A DNA stretch of 64,000 bases from Streptacidiphilus sp. ASG 303 (GCF_020991365.1 NZ_JAJLRA010000002.1:248001-312000), one strand, 5' to 3'. Positions 8,328 to 17,264 are shown, counted from the first letter of the stretch. Numbers and translations: made by a program. Notes: generated by a model from the letters alone, not told the origin.

Positions 8328-8987
8328 ATGGCGGTGGACGGACGGCAGGCGGCGGGGCAAGCCGGAGCAGTCGGGCCGGTGGAAGCGGCGGACGGTTCCA
8401 CAAAGGCCGCGGCCCCGACCCAACACACGGGCAAACCCGTAGGGCGCCAGGGTTGGTCCAGGCTGCCTCCCGCGTCCCGCGCCGCCGTGGCGGTGTCGGT
8501 CTGCGCCGTGGCCGCGGTCGCCGCCGCAACGCTCCTGGCCCCCAGCCGGCGCGCACCGGAGTCTCCTGCGCCACCGCCTTGGCCCGCCCAGGCGGCCGCC
8601 GTCTCCTACCTGGGCCCCGGGGGCGCGGACCGCGGCGCGTCGCGGACCTTCACGGCGCGGATCCGGATCGCGGTCGAGATGGGCCCGCCGGTCACCGTGA
8701 GGAGCTTCTCCGAGGAGTACGCAGGCATGACGCTAGGCACCGCGCCAGACGCCCCGCTGACGGTGCGGCAGGGAGCATCCGTCCCGGTGGAACTCCGCCT
8801 GCGGGTCACCGACTGCGGGAAGGCGCCCCGAGGACTCGCAATGCCTTTCATCAATGTAACGCTCCGTAACGCGCGCGCAATACAGACGCAGAGTGAAATT
8901 CTGGGCGACCGGTATGCGCGCGACCTTTCGGCGGCGCTGGCGCGGATGTGCGGGTCGTCCGCAGACCGGAACGACGGGACTCCGTGA
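8328..8987 (+). CDS. Hypothetical single-pass membrane protein
   Basis: A 219-aa protein without recognised family. A hydrophilic N-terminus (residues 1-48) leads into one membrane segment (about 49-68, AAVAVSVCAVAAVAAATLL), and the rest probably lies outside. The extracytoplasmic part has two cysteines (in VTDCGKAP and ARMCGSS) that could pair, and a beta-rich region TVRSFSEEYAGMTL. ATG 8328 follows GGGAGG with good spacing. The 3' third is noticeably less GC-biased than its neighbours (for example around 8838-8925), hinting at weak selection or recent acquisition. It lies upstream of livJ, but a 297-bp gap argues against an operon. Confidence 0.6.
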   Translation: MAVDGRQAAGQAGAVGPVEAADGSTKAAAPTQHTGKPVGRQGWSRLPPASRAAVAVSVCAVAAVAAATLLAPSRRAPESPAPPPWPAQAAAVSYLGPGGADRGASRTFTARIRIAVEMGPPVTVRSFSEEYAGMTLGTAPDAPLTVRQGASVPVELRLRVTDCGKAPRGLAMPFINVTLRNARAIQTQSEILGDRYARDLSAALARMCGSSADRNDGTP

Positions 8988-9182
8988 GCGGAACGACGCT
9001 CCTGTCCGCTATCCGGACACCTTTGCCCCGACCTGCGGATATCCCCGGAGGCCCGTTCCACTCCCCGGATAAGGTCCCGCGGACGCGTCCACAGTGCGGA
9101 GACACACGGCACGGGCACTCGGTGGTCATAACAAGACAATCACAGCCTGTGTCCACCCCTGCCCGTCGCCTGCGGGGCCCTC

Positions 9183-9188
9183 TAGAGT
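9183..9188 (+). promoter_or_regulatory. Possible -10 element for livJ
   Basis: TAGAGT fits TANNNT about 96 bases before livJ. No clear TTGACN -35 is present at 17-18 nt. Nothing else definite is seen in the 297-bp gap 8988-9284. Confidence 0.25.
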
Positions 9189-9284
9189 CACGGCCAGTCA
9201 CCGCGCCAACGGCTGTCCGCCTCGGACCGGCGCGCGACACGGCACCTCGCCTGGAGGAGCCGCCAGAAGAGGAAAGGACTGAAC

Positions 9285-10517
9285 GTGCGTCATCGTTCCC
9301 TGCTGGTGCTGAGCGCCACCGTCGCGACCGGAGCCCTCACCCTCAGCGCCTGCGGCTCCCGCGGCTCGGACAACAAGTCCGACGGAGACTCCTCCGGCAC
9401 CGTCGTCACCATCGGCGTCGACGCCCCCATCAGCGGTGACCTCTCCGCCCTCGGCCTCGGCATCAAGAACTCCGTCGACCTCGCCGTCAAGCAGGCCAAC
9501 GCCCAGAAGATCGTCCCCGGCGTCACCTTCAAGATCAAGGCGCTGGACGACCAGGCCCAGCCCTCCTCCGGCCAGCAGAACGCCACCCAGCTCGTTGCCG
9601 ACAAGAGCGTCCTCGGCGTCGTCGGCCCCCTCAACTCCGGCGTGGCCCAGTCGATGCAGAAGGTCTTCGACGACGCCCACCTGGTGGAGGTCTCTCCGGC
9701 CAACACCAACCCCACCCTCACTCAGGGTGAGAACTTCGCCTCCGGCCAGAAGGTCCGCCCCTTCAAGTCGTACTTCCGCACCGCCACCACGGACGCCATC
9801 CAGGGCCCCTTCGGCGCCCAGTACGCCTATAACGACGCCAAGAAGACCAAGGTCTTCCTCGTCGACGACAAGCAGACCTACGGCGTCGGCCTGGTAGCCG
9901 CCTTCAAGGGCGAGTTCACCAAGCTCGGCGGCAAGGTCGTGGGCGAAGACCACGTCAACACCAAGCAGAAGGACTTCTCCTCGGTCGTTACGAAGATCAA
10001 GTCCTCCGGCGCCGACATCGTCTACTACGGCGGCCAGTACCCCGAGGCCGGCCCGCTCAGCGGCCAGCTCAAGAAGGCCGGTGCCAAGATCCCCGTCATG
10101 GGCGGCGACGGCATGAAGGACGACAAGTACATCCAGCTCGCCAACGGCCTCGCCGACGGCGACCTCACCACCTCCGTGGGCGCCCCGGTGGAGACCCTCG
10201 ACTCCGCCAAGAAGTTCGTCACCGACTACAAGGCCGCCGGCTACAGCGACCCGTACGCCGCCTACGGCGGCTACTCCTACGACTCCGCCATGGCCATCGT
10301 CCAGGCCGTCAAGGCCGTCGTCGCCGACAACAACGGCAAGCTGCCCGACGACGCCCGCGCCAAGGTCGTCGACGCCATGGGCAAGGTCTCCTTCGACGGG
10401 GTCACTGGCAAGGTCTCCTTCGACGAGTACGGCGACGCCACCAACAAGCAGCTCACCGTCTACGTCGTCAAGGGCAGCAGCTGGGCCGTCGCCAAGACCG
10501 GCACCTTCGCCGGCTGA
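9285..10517 (+). CDS. livJ: Branched-chain amino acid ABC transporter, substrate-binding lipoprotein
   Basis: A 410-aa periplasmic-binding-protein type I receptor for Leu/Ile/Val-like substrates. The signal sequence ends in a lipobox LTLSAC (Cys about residue 22), so it is lipidated by Lgt, which is also encoded in this window. The mature part shows VTIGVDAPISGDLSALG, VVGPLNSGVAQSMQ, DIVYYGGQYPEAGPL and AYGGYSYDSAMAIVQAVK, typical of LivJ. It starts at GTG 9285 after AAAGGA. It is the first gene of livJHMGF. A hairpin and a long C/G tract separate it from livH, which would favour a surplus of binding protein over membrane parts. Confidence 0.95.
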   Translation: MRHRSLLVLSATVATGALTLSACGSRGSDNKSDGDSSGTVVTIGVDAPISGDLSALGLGIKNSVDLAVKQANAQKIVPGVTFKIKALDDQAQPSSGQQNATQLVADKSVLGVVGPLNSGVAQSMQKVFDDAHLVEVSPANTNPTLTQGENFASGQKVRPFKSYFRTATTDAIQGPFGAQYAYNDAKKTKVFLVDDKQTYGVGLVAAFKGEFTKLGGKVVGEDHVNTKQKDFSSVVTKIKSSGADIVYYGGQYPEAGPLSGQLKKAGAKIPVMGGDGMKDDKYIQLANGLADGDLTTSVGAPVETLDSAKKFVTDYKAAGYSDPYAAYGGYSYDSAMAIVQAVKAVVADNNGKLPDDARAKVVDAMGKVSFDGVTGKVSFDEYGDATNKQLTVYVVKGSSWAVAKTGTFAG

Positions 10518-10553
10518 CCCGCCCCGCCCCACCACGCGCGCGGGGGGGCGGGT
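10517..10553 (+). terminator. Hairpin after livJ, possible attenuating terminator
   Basis: A 9-bp perfect stem (10517-10525 with 10545-10553) begins at the livJ stop codon, with further C/G pairing possible inside. A leaky hairpin after a binding-protein gene commonly lowers transcription of the permease genes that follow. Confidence 0.45.
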
Positions 10554-10555
10554 AA

Positions 10556-10672
<117 letters not shown>

Positions 10673-10719
10673 GACCGCCCCCCACCCGGCACACCCGGAA
10701 GCGACTCGGAGGCTCTGCG

Positions 10720-11652
10720 GTGCACGAACTGCCGCAACAGCTGGCCAACGGCCTGATCCTCGGCTCGATGTACGGGCTGATCGCCATCGGCTACACGATG
10801 GTCTACGGCATCGTCCAGCTCATTAACTTCGCCCACGGCGAGATCTTCATGACCGGCGGCTTCGGCGCCCTCACCACCTGGCTCGCCCTGCCAGACGGCA
10901 CCTCGATCTGGCTCGCCCTCCCCCTCATGCTCGTCGGAGGCGTCCTCACCGCCGTCCTCATCGCCATGGCGGCCGAACGGTTCGCCTACCGGCCCCTGCG
11001 CGGCGCCCCGCGCCTCGCCCCCCTCATCACCGCCATCGGCCTCTCCATCGCCCTCCAGCAGGCCGTGTGGTCCTGGTACCCCAACGCCAAGGACGCCCGC
11101 ACCTTCCCCCAGATCCCCGGCGGGCCCATCAGCCTCACCTCCTCGCTCTCCATACAGCGCGCCGACCTCTTCCTCCTCGTCGCCGCCCCCCTGAGCATGG
11201 TCGTCCTCGGCACCTTCGTCCGGAAGACCCGCACCGGCCGCGCCATGCAGGCCACCGCACAGGACCCCGACACCGCCAAGCTCATGGGCATCAACACCGA
11301 CCGCATCATCGTCGTCGCCTTCGCCCTCGGCGCCGCCTTCGCCGCCGTCGCCGCCGTCGCCCACGGCCTGCGCTACGGCCAGGTCGACTACCAAATGGGC
11401 TTCATCGCCGGCCTCAAGGCCTTCACCGCCGCCGTCCTCGGCGGCATCGGCAACATCTACGGCGCCATGCTCGGCGGCCTCGTCCTCGGCGTCGCCGAAG
11501 CCCTCGCCACCGCCTACATCAGCGACGTCCCCGGCATGCACCAGCTCGGCGGCGGCTCCTGGGCCGATGTCTGGGCCTTCGTCCTCCTCATCGTCGTCCT
11601 ACTCGTCCGGCCCCAGGGGCTGCTCGGCGAGCGCGTCGCGGATCGAGCGTGA
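10720..11652 (+). CDS. livH: Branched-chain amino acid ABC transporter permease LivH
   Basis: A 310-aa inner-membrane permease with about eight hydrophobic helices. Family signatures are visible: NGLILGSMYGLIAIGYTMVYGI at the N-terminus (split here as NGLILGSMYGLIAIGY then TMVYGI), QLINFAHGEIFMTGGF, and GLKAFTAAVLGGIGNIYGAM, the loop that contacts the ATPases. GTG 10720 has GGAGG nine bases upstream. The stop overlaps the livM start (GTGA), so the permeases are translationally coupled. It forms the transmembrane pore with LivM. Confidence 0.95.
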   Translation: MHELPQQLANGLILGSMYGLIAIGYTMVYGIVQLINFAHGEIFMTGGFGALTTWLALPDGTSIWLALPLMLVGGVLTAVLIAMAAERFAYRPLRGAPRLAPLITAIGLSIALQQAVWSWYPNAKDARTFPQIPGGPISLTSSLSIQRADLFLLVAAPLSMVVLGTFVRKTRTGRAMQATAQDPDTAKLMGINTDRIIVVAFALGAAFAAVAAVAHGLRYGQVDYQMGFIAGLKAFTAAVLGGIGNIYGAMLGGLVLGVAEALATAYISDVPGMHQLGGGSWADVWAFVLLIVVLLVRPQGLLGERVADRA

Positions 11653-13571
11653 AAACGATGACCACCACCCACCCCGGCGCCACCGAGCGCACCCCCGTCG
11701 TCCCGCTCCCCGCAGGCGCCGCCCGCGCGGCAACCGCCGTCGGAGCCCTCGCCACCGCGGCCTCCACGCTCCTCGCCTGGACCTGGACCCCCGAGTTCCC
11801 CGGCAACCTCACCATCAGCGGCTACCCCGGCGGCCTCCAGGTCCTCACCCTGACCGCCTCCCTGCTCACCCTGCTGATGACCGCCGCCTCCTACCACCTC
11901 CCCGGGCTGCGCTGGCTGCTACCCACCGGCTCCGACAACGCCGTCGCTCTCCTCGCCGCTGGCACCTTCGCCACCACCTGGTACACCCTCGTCGCGATCA
12001 GCGCCGAGCTCGGCGGCATCGTCAACCTCGAACCCGGCGGCTACGCCGCCGGCGCGGCCTCCCTGCTCACCCTCCTCGCCGCTCTCGGCCTCCCGCTCGA
12101 CCGGCGCACCAGGGAAAGCCTGCGCGTCAAGGTGGTGCCGCCGTCACGGGACGGCGGAAGCGGTCATGCGGCGGCCCTGCCCTCCAGGCTGACCTACCCG
12201 GGCCGGCTGGCCGCCTTCCTCGCCGCCAGGGCATACCTCGCCGTCAGCCCGCGGCTCTCCTTCACCAAGCGCCCCCTCAAGGCGCCCGCGCACCTCCCCG
12301 CTTGGGGTGAGATCCTCGTCGTCATCGCCGCCTACGCCGCGGCACTCGGCATCTTCACCTACGGCATCGACACCTCCTACGCCGAACTCTTCGCTGGCTT
12401 CCTCCTGACCGCCGTCTTCGGGGTCATCGCGCTCGCCCAGGCAGGCGTCCTCGCCCGGCTCTCCGCGATCACCGCTCACCAGCGGCCCATCGCCGTCGCA
12501 GCGGCCTTCGCGGCAGCCGCGGCCTTCCCCTTCACCCAGAGCGACGACCAGTACGCCACCATCGGCGTCAACATCCTCGTCTTCGCCACCGTCGCCCTCG
12601 GCCTCAACGTCGTCGTCGGCCTCGCTGGCCTGCTGGACCTCGGCTACGTCGCCTTCCTCGGCGTCGGCGCCTATGCCGCAGCCCTGGTCTCCGGCTCCCC
12701 CTCCTCCCGCTTCAGCAGCATCCACTTCCCTTTCTGGGCAGCCGTCCTCACCGGCGCCGCCGCCGCCATGGTCTTCGGCGTGCTCATCGGCGCACCCACC
12801 CTCCGGCTGCGCGGCGACTACCTCGCCATCGTCACCCTTGGCTTCGGAGAGATCTTCCGCATCGCCGTCCTCAACATGGACGGCAGCTCCGGCCCCCAGC
12901 TCACCGGCGGTCCCAACGGCATCCACGACATCCCCGACCTGAAGATCCTCGGGTTCGACTTCGGACAGCCCCACCAGCTCGGCGGCCTCAGCCTCGGTCG
13001 GTTCGCCAACTACTACCTGCTGATGTTGCTCTTTACCGTCTTCGTGGTCACCGTCTTCAGCCGCGCCAGCAACTCCCGCATCGGCCGGGCCTGGATCGCC
13101 ATCCGCGAGGACGAGACCGCCGCCCTCGCCATGGGCATCAACGGCTTCCGCCTCAAGCTCCTCGCCTTCGCGCTCGGCGCCGGGCTAGCCGGCCTCGCCG
13201 GCACCGTGCAGGCCCACGTCACCTTCACCGTCGTCCCCGAGCAGTACCAGTTCGCCGGCCCCGTGCCCCCCAACTCCGCCTTCCTGCTCGCCGCCGTCGT
13301 CCTCGGCGGCATGGGCACCATCAGCGGACCCCTTATCGGCGCAAGCCTCCTCTACCTCATCCCCGCCAAGTTCCAGTTCCTGCAGAACTACCAGCTCCTC
13401 GGCTTCGGCGTCGCCCTCGTCCTCCTCATGCGCTTCCGCCCCGAAGGCCTCATCCCCAACCGTCGCCAGCAGCTCGAGTACCACGACGACACCCTTCCCG
13501 GCGACACTGGCGGACCCACCGCCGCCACACCCGAGAAGGACGTCGTCGGCCTCACCCAGGCAGGGGCGTGA
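11649..13571 (+). CDS. livM: Branched-chain amino acid ABC transporter permease LivM, N-terminally extended
   Basis: A 640-aa permease, about twice the length of the LivM core. The core (about residues 290-610) has LGLNVVVGLAGLLDLGYVAF, then GAPTLRLRGDYLAIVTLGFGE (quoted in part) and VVLGGMGTISGPLIGAS. The first 280 residues add several extra hydrophobic helices (for example around residues 25-45, 58-78, 95-115, 130-150 and 230-290), as I recall for Streptomyces LivM. GTG 11649 overlaps the livH stop; ATG 11658 is an alternative three codons later. The stop overlaps livG as GTGA. What the extra helices do is unknown. Confidence 0.93.
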   Translation: MKTMTTTHPGATERTPVVPLPAGAARAATAVGALATAASTLLAWTWTPEFPGNLTISGYPGGLQVLTLTASLLTLLMTAASYHLPGLRWLLPTGSDNAVALLAAGTFATTWYTLVAISAELGGIVNLEPGGYAAGAASLLTLLAALGLPLDRRTRESLRVKVVPPSRDGGSGHAAALPSRLTYPGRLAAFLAARAYLAVSPRLSFTKRPLKAPAHLPAWGEILVVIAAYAAALGIFTYGIDTSYAELFAGFLLTAVFGVIALAQAGVLARLSAITAHQRPIAVAAAFAAAAAFPFTQSDDQYATIGVNILVFATVALGLNVVVGLAGLLDLGYVAFLGVGAYAAALVSGSPSSRFSSIHFPFWAAVLTGAAAAMVFGVLIGAPTLRLRGDYLAIVTLGFGEIFRIAVLNMDGSSGPQLTGGPNGIHDIPDLKILGFDFGQPHQLGGLSLGRFANYYLLMLLFTVFVVTVFSRASNSRIGRAWIAIREDETAALAMGINGFRLKLLAFALGAGLAGLAGTVQAHVTFTVVPEQYQFAGPVPPNSAFLLAAVVLGGMGTISGPLIGASLLYLIPAKFQFLQNYQLLGFGVALVLLMRFRPEGLIPNRRQQLEYHDDTLPGDTGGPTAATPEKDVVGLTQAGA

Positions 13572-14548
13572 CCACCACCATGACCACCGACACCCTCACC
13601 ACCCCCGCCGGCCCCGGCGCCCCCGCCCCCGGGACCCCGCTCCTCCAGGCCAGCGGCGTCACCATGCGGTTCGGCGGACTCACGGCCGTCAACAACGTCG
13701 ACCTCACCGTCAACACCGGCGAGATCATCGGGCTCATCGGGCCCAACGGCGCCGGCAAGACCACCTTCTTCAACTGCCTCACCGGCCTCTACGTCCCCAC
13801 CGAGGGCACCGTCACTTACCAGGGCGCCGTCCTGCCCGCCAAGCCCTTCAAGGTCACCCAGGCCGGTATCGCCCGCACGTTCCAGAACATCCGGCTCTTC
13901 CCCAACATGACAGTCCTCGAGAACGTCATCGTCGGCCGCCACTGCCGCACCCGGCAGGGCCTCCTCTCCGCCCTCCTGCGCGGCCCCGGCTTCCGCCGCA
14001 GCGAGGCCGAGTCCCGCGAGAGGGCCATGGAGCTCCTCGCCTTCGTCGGCCTCGACGGCAAGGCCGACCACCTCGCCCGCAACCTCCCCTACGGCGAGCA
14101 GCGCAAGCTGGAGATCGCCCGCGCCCTCGCCAGCGACCCCGGCCTCCTCCTGCTCGACGAGCCCACCGCCGGCATGAACCCCCAGGAGACGAGGGTCACC
14201 GAGGAGCTCATCTTCGCCATCCGCGACCAGGGCGTCGCCGTCCTCGTCATCGAGCACGACATGCGGTTCATCTTCAACCTCTGCGACCGCACCGCCGTCC
14301 TCGTCCAGGGCCAGAAGCTGGTCGAGGGCGACTCCGCCACCGTCCAGAGCGACGAACGGGTCATCGCCGCCTACCTCGGCACCCCCTTCGAGGGCGCCCC
14401 CGGCGCCGACGAGGCCGCCGAGGTCGCCGCCGCCGAGGAGCACGCCGCCGGGGCCGCCGCCGAGCCCGCAACCGGGGCCGCGAGCGACGGCACCACCGAG
14501 GACAGCGCCCCCCGCACCACCCCCGCCTCCCAGGAGGACCCCAAGTGA
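13568..14548 (+). CDS. livG: Branched-chain amino acid ABC transporter ATP-binding protein LivG
   Basis: A 326-aa ATPase. Walker A is GPNGAGKT, the signature is the LivG-type YGEQRKLEIARAL, Walker B is LLLLDEP, and the H-loop sits in VLVIEHDM. The insertion NIRLFPNMTVLENVIVGRH is typical of LivG. A roughly 45-residue Ala/Glu/Thr-rich tail (after residue 280) goes beyond the usual length of about 255-260 and probably is disordered. GTG 13568 overlaps the livM stop, and its own stop overlaps livF as GTGA. It powers import as a heterodimer with LivF. Confidence 0.95.
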   Translation: MTTTMTTDTLTTPAGPGAPAPGTPLLQASGVTMRFGGLTAVNNVDLTVNTGEIIGLIGPNGAGKTTFFNCLTGLYVPTEGTVTYQGAVLPAKPFKVTQAGIARTFQNIRLFPNMTVLENVIVGRHCRTRQGLLSALLRGPGFRRSEAESRERAMELLAFVGLDGKADHLARNLPYGEQRKLEIARALASDPGLLLLDEPTAGMNPQETRVTEELIFAIRDQGVAVLVIEHDMRFIFNLCDRTAVLVQGQKLVEGDSATVQSDERVIAAYLGTPFEGAPGADEAAEVAAAEEHAAGAAAEPATGAASDGTTEDSAPRTTPASQEDPK

Positions 14549-15261
14549 CCGCCCTGCTCGAAGTCGAGGACCTCCGCGTCGCCTACGGCAAGATCGAAGC
14601 CGTCAAGGGCATCAGCTTCAAGGTCGACGCCGGCGAGGTCGTCACCCTCATCGGCACCAACGGCGCCGGCAAGACCACCACCCTGCGCACCCTCTCCGGA
14701 CTCCTCAAGCCCGTCGGCGGGCAGATCCGCTTCGAGGGCAAGCCCCTCAACGGCGTCCCCGCCCACCGGATCGTCTCCCTCGGCCTCGCCCACTCCCCCG
14801 AGGGCCGGCACATCTTCCCCCGGATGACCATCGAGGAGAACCTCCTCCTCGGCGCCTTCCTCCGCCGCGACGCCGCCGGCATCCAGAAGGACGTCCGGAA
14901 GGCCTACGACCTCTTCCCCATCCTCGGCGAACGCCGCAGGCAGGCCGCAGGCACCCTCTCCGGCGGCGAGCAGCAGATGCTCGCCATGGGCCGGGCCCTC
15001 ATGTCCCAGCCCAAACTGCTCATGCTGGACGAGCCCTCCATGGGCCTCTCCCCCATCATGATGCAGAAGATCATGTCCACCATCACCGAGCTGCGCGCCA
15101 CCGGCACCACCATCCTGCTCGTCGAGCAGAACGCCCAGGCCGCGCTCTCCCTCGCCGACCAGGGCCACGTCATGGAGACCGGCCGCGTCGTCCTCTCCGG
15201 CACCGGACGCGACCTCCTCCACGACGAGTCCGTCCGCAAGGCCTACCTCGGCGAGGACTGA
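14545..15261 (+). CDS. livF: Branched-chain amino acid ABC transporter ATP-binding protein LivF
   Basis: A 238-aa ATPase of normal LivF length. Walker A is GTNGAGKT, the signature LSGGEQQMLAMGRAL, Walker B LLMLDEPS with MGLSP following, and the H-loop region LLVEQNAQAAL, where the usual His is replaced by Asn as in other LivF proteins. GTG 14545 overlaps the livG stop. It is the last gene of livJHMGF, closed by a strong hairpin. Confidence 0.95.
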   Translation: MTALLEVEDLRVAYGKIEAVKGISFKVDAGEVVTLIGTNGAGKTTTLRTLSGLLKPVGGQIRFEGKPLNGVPAHRIVSLGLAHSPEGRHIFPRMTIEENLLLGAFLRRDAAGIQKDVRKAYDLFPILGERRRQAAGTLSGGEQQMLAMGRALMSQPKLLMLDEPSMGLSPIMMQKIMSTITELRATGTTILLVEQNAQAALSLADQGHVMETGRVVLSGTGRDLLHDESVRKAYLGED

Positions 15262-15275
15262 CCCGCACCCCGCAC

Positions 15276-15319
15276 GCACGGAGGGGCCCGGCCGCACCAG
15301 CGGCCGGGCCCCTCCGTGC
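15276..15319. terminator. Bidirectional terminator between livF and the ANTAR regulator
   Basis: Perfect 19-bp stem (15276-15294 with 15301-15319) with a 6-nt loop, between convergent genes. One of the strongest hairpins in the window. Confidence 0.9.
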
Positions 15320-15347
15320 ACGGACCCCGCGAGGACGCCGGAAGGGG

Positions 15348-15989
15348 CTACTGCTCGTCCTCGGACTTCTTCCGGTCCTGCGCCTCGCCCTCCTCGATCA
15401 CGGCCTCCGCCACGGCCCGCATCGTCATCCGGCGGTCCATCGACGTCTTCTGGATCCAGCGGAACGCCGCCGGCTCCGACAGGCCGAACTTCGTCTGCAG
15501 CACGCTCTTCGCCCGGTCCACCAGCTTCCGCGTCTCCAGCCGCTGGTTCAGGTCCGCGATCTCGTCCTCCAGCGCCCGGATCTCGGTGTACCGCGACACC
15601 GCCATCTCGATCGCCGGCACCAGGTCGCTCTTGCTGAACGGCTTCACGATGTACGCCATCGCACCCGCGTCCCGCGCCCGGTCCACCAGCTCGCGCTGCG
15701 AGAACGCCGTCAGCATGAGCGTCGGCGCGATGTGGGCCTCGTGGATCCGCTCGGCGGCGGACAGGCCGTCCAGGACCGGCATCTTGACGTCGAGGATCAC
15801 CAGGTCGGGGCGGAGCTCCTCGGCGAGCTTCACCGCCTCCTCGCCGTCCCCGGCCTCACCGACGACGGTGTAGCCCTCCTCCTCCAGCATCTCCTTGAGG
15901 TCCATGCGGATCAGCGCCTCGTCCTCGGCGATGACGATGCGGGTGATCTGGGACGACACGGGCTCGTTCTGCTCGTCGGCGGTGCTCAC
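15348..15989 (-). CDS. pdtaR: ANTAR-domain response regulator (PdtaR-like)
   Basis: A 213-aa regulator. The receiver domain (about residues 14-130) has the acidic pocket AEDE, phosphoacceptor D67 in LVILDVKMP and the conserved Lys in IVKPFSKSD. A coiled stretch is followed by an ANTAR RNA-binding domain (about 140-200) with NQRLETRKLVDRAKSVLQ and FRWIQKTSMDRRMTM. ANTAR proteins bind paired hexanucleotide hairpins in mRNA leaders and prevent termination. The best-known relative is Mycobacterium tuberculosis PdtaR (Rv1626), partner of the kinase PdtaS; no kinase gene is adjacent here. GTG 15989 has GGAG upstream. Confidence 0.93.
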   Translation of the reverse strand: MSTADEQNEPVSSQITRIVIAEDEALIRMDLKEMLEEEGYTVVGEAGDGEEAVKLAEELRPDLVILDVKMPVLDGLSAAERIHEAHIAPTLMLTAFSQRELVDRARDAGAMAYIVKPFSKSDLVPAIEMAVSRYTEIRALEDEIADLNQRLETRKLVDRAKSVLQTKFGLSEPAAFRWIQKTSMDRRMTMRAVAEAVIEEGEAQDRKKSEDEQ

Positions 15990-16082
15990 GGGGCTCCTCG
16001 TTCAGGCCGGGTGCTGCATGCACGAGGGTATCCACACACGTCCTCCGACACACACACGGTAGGCTGCTCAGCGACACCCCCG

Positions 16083-16165
16083 GCCGGGTTGGTGGAACGG
16101 CATACACGGATGTCTCAAACACATCTGCCCGAGAGGGCTTGCGGGTTCGAATCCCGCACCCGGCA
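16083..16165 (+). tRNA. tRNA-Leu (anticodon CAA)
   Basis: Read by eye: acceptor GCCGGGT (16083-16089) pairs with ACCCGGC (16158-16164), with discriminator A at 16165. The anticodon stem GATGT/ACATC closes loop CTCAAAC, with anticodon CAA at 16116-16118. A long class II variable arm (TGCCCGAGAGGGCT) and the T arm GCGGGTTCGAATCCCGC follow. CCA is not encoded. It decodes UUG, a rare codon in high-GC actinobacteria. It sits between the ANTAR regulator and a LAGLIDADG-type gene. Confidence 0.95.
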
Positions 16166-16285
16166 CCCTCGGACGCGCGTCAATCACCCGGAAGAGCCAT
16201 ACCGGCGGATCTGATCTGACGCACTCCACCCGATCGAATGCACGTTCCCCGAACGCCTTGAGCCGCCTCGCGGGGATCTCGCATC

Positions 16286-17074
16286 GTGGACGCCATGACA
16301 TGGCCGATCGAAATCCGCAATCAGGTCCTCCGGGACTGCCGGGCGGGAGAACCGTACCGGGAGGTCTCCGCGCGCTACGGAATTCCGCGCGGCACGGTGG
16401 GGTACTGGGTGCACCGGGACAGGGTGGTGCGGGGCGTCCCCGCGCCTCCTCGCGAGAGCTTCTGCCCCAGGTGCGACGGAGTGCCTTTCCCGGAGGACGC
16501 CTACGCCTATGTCCTCGGCCTGTATCTGGGCGACGGGCACATCGTGTCCAGGAAGAGGCAGCACCACCTGGCGATCTCCTGCTGCGACGCCTGGCCGGGC
16601 CTGATCGAGGCCGCGGAGGCAGCGGTGAAAGCGGTCCTCCCCCGGTACGCCACCCGTCGGCGCAGGCGGAGAGGATGCACCGACGTCGAGTCGCACACCC
16701 GGCACTGGGTGTGCATGCTCCCCCAGCACGGCCCCGGCAGGAAGCACGAGCGCGAGATCGCCCTGGCGTCCTGGCAGCGGGAGATCGTGCGGCGCCACCC
16801 GTGGCCCCTCATCCGGGGGCTGATCCACTCCGACGGGTGCCGGATCACCAACTGGGCCACGCGGACGGTGGCGGGCGAGAGGAAGCGGTACGAGTACCCG
16901 CGGTACTTCTTCACCAACACCTCCGCCGACATCGTGCGGCTCTTCACCGACACGCTGGACGCCGTGGGCGTGGAGTGGCGGGTCGCGCGGCGGGTCGGCG
17001 CGGCGGTGAACGTGTCGGTGGCGCGGCGGGGGTCGGTGGCGCTGATGGACCGGTTCGTGGGGGCGAAGTACTGA
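16286..17074 (+). CDS. Free-standing HTH protein with two LAGLIDADG motifs
   Basis: A 262-aa protein resembling a homing endonuclease or a regulator derived from one. The N-terminal helix-turn-helix (about residues 7-46) contains REVSARYGIPRGTVGYWV. A CPRC pair follows (C60, C63). Then come two LAGLIDADG-type helices: YVLGLYLGDG (75-84) and LIRGLIHSDG (175-184). Both keep the acidic residue (D83, D183) that binds metal in active endonucleases. The segment between them is very basic (RRRRRR near 124-129). No intron, intein or disrupted host gene surrounds it. It starts 120 bp after tRNA-Leu and converges on pyk. GTG 16286 has GGGGA upstream; ATG 16295 is the alternative. Function is unknown. 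Confidence 0.75.
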   Translation: MDAMTWPIEIRNQVLRDCRAGEPYREVSARYGIPRGTVGYWVHRDRVVRGVPAPPRESFCPRCDGVPFPEDAYAYVLGLYLGDGHIVSRKRQHHLAISCCDAWPGLIEAAEAAVKAVLPRYATRRRRRRGCTDVESHTRHWVCMLPQHGPGRKHEREIALASWQREIVRRHPWPLIRGLIHSDGCRITNWATRTVAGERKRYEYPRYFFTNTSADIVRLFTDTLDAVGVEWRVARRVGAAVNVSVARRGSVALMDRFVGAKY

Positions 17075-17174
17075 GGCCCGGGCGCCGCCGGGGGTGGTGG
17101 GGCGTCCGGGCCCTGCAGGGCTGCGGCGTCGGGGTGTGCGCCGCGGAGGGGCACGGGCCGGTGGGGCCGGTGCC

Positions 17175-17250
17175 GGGGCTGGTGCGGTGGTTCAGGTGGT
17201 TCGGGTGGTGCGGTGGTTCAGGTGGTGCGAGCGGTACGGGCGGTGCCCGT
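17175..17250. repeat. Imperfect GGTGGTTC/GGTGGTGC short tandem repeats
   Basis: A G/T-skewed stretch of GGTGGTTC, GGTGGTGC and related 8-10-bp units, between the convergent LAGLIDADG gene and pyk. It is noncoding, and no terminator hairpin is evident within it. Confidence 0.6.
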
Positions 17251-17264
17251 GGTGGTGCGGGGTG

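Noticed and set aside
16083-17074. Integrated plasmid or prophage at tRNA-Leu
   Set aside because: No integrase, excisionase or replication gene follows, and no second copy of the tRNA 3' end was seen in the window.
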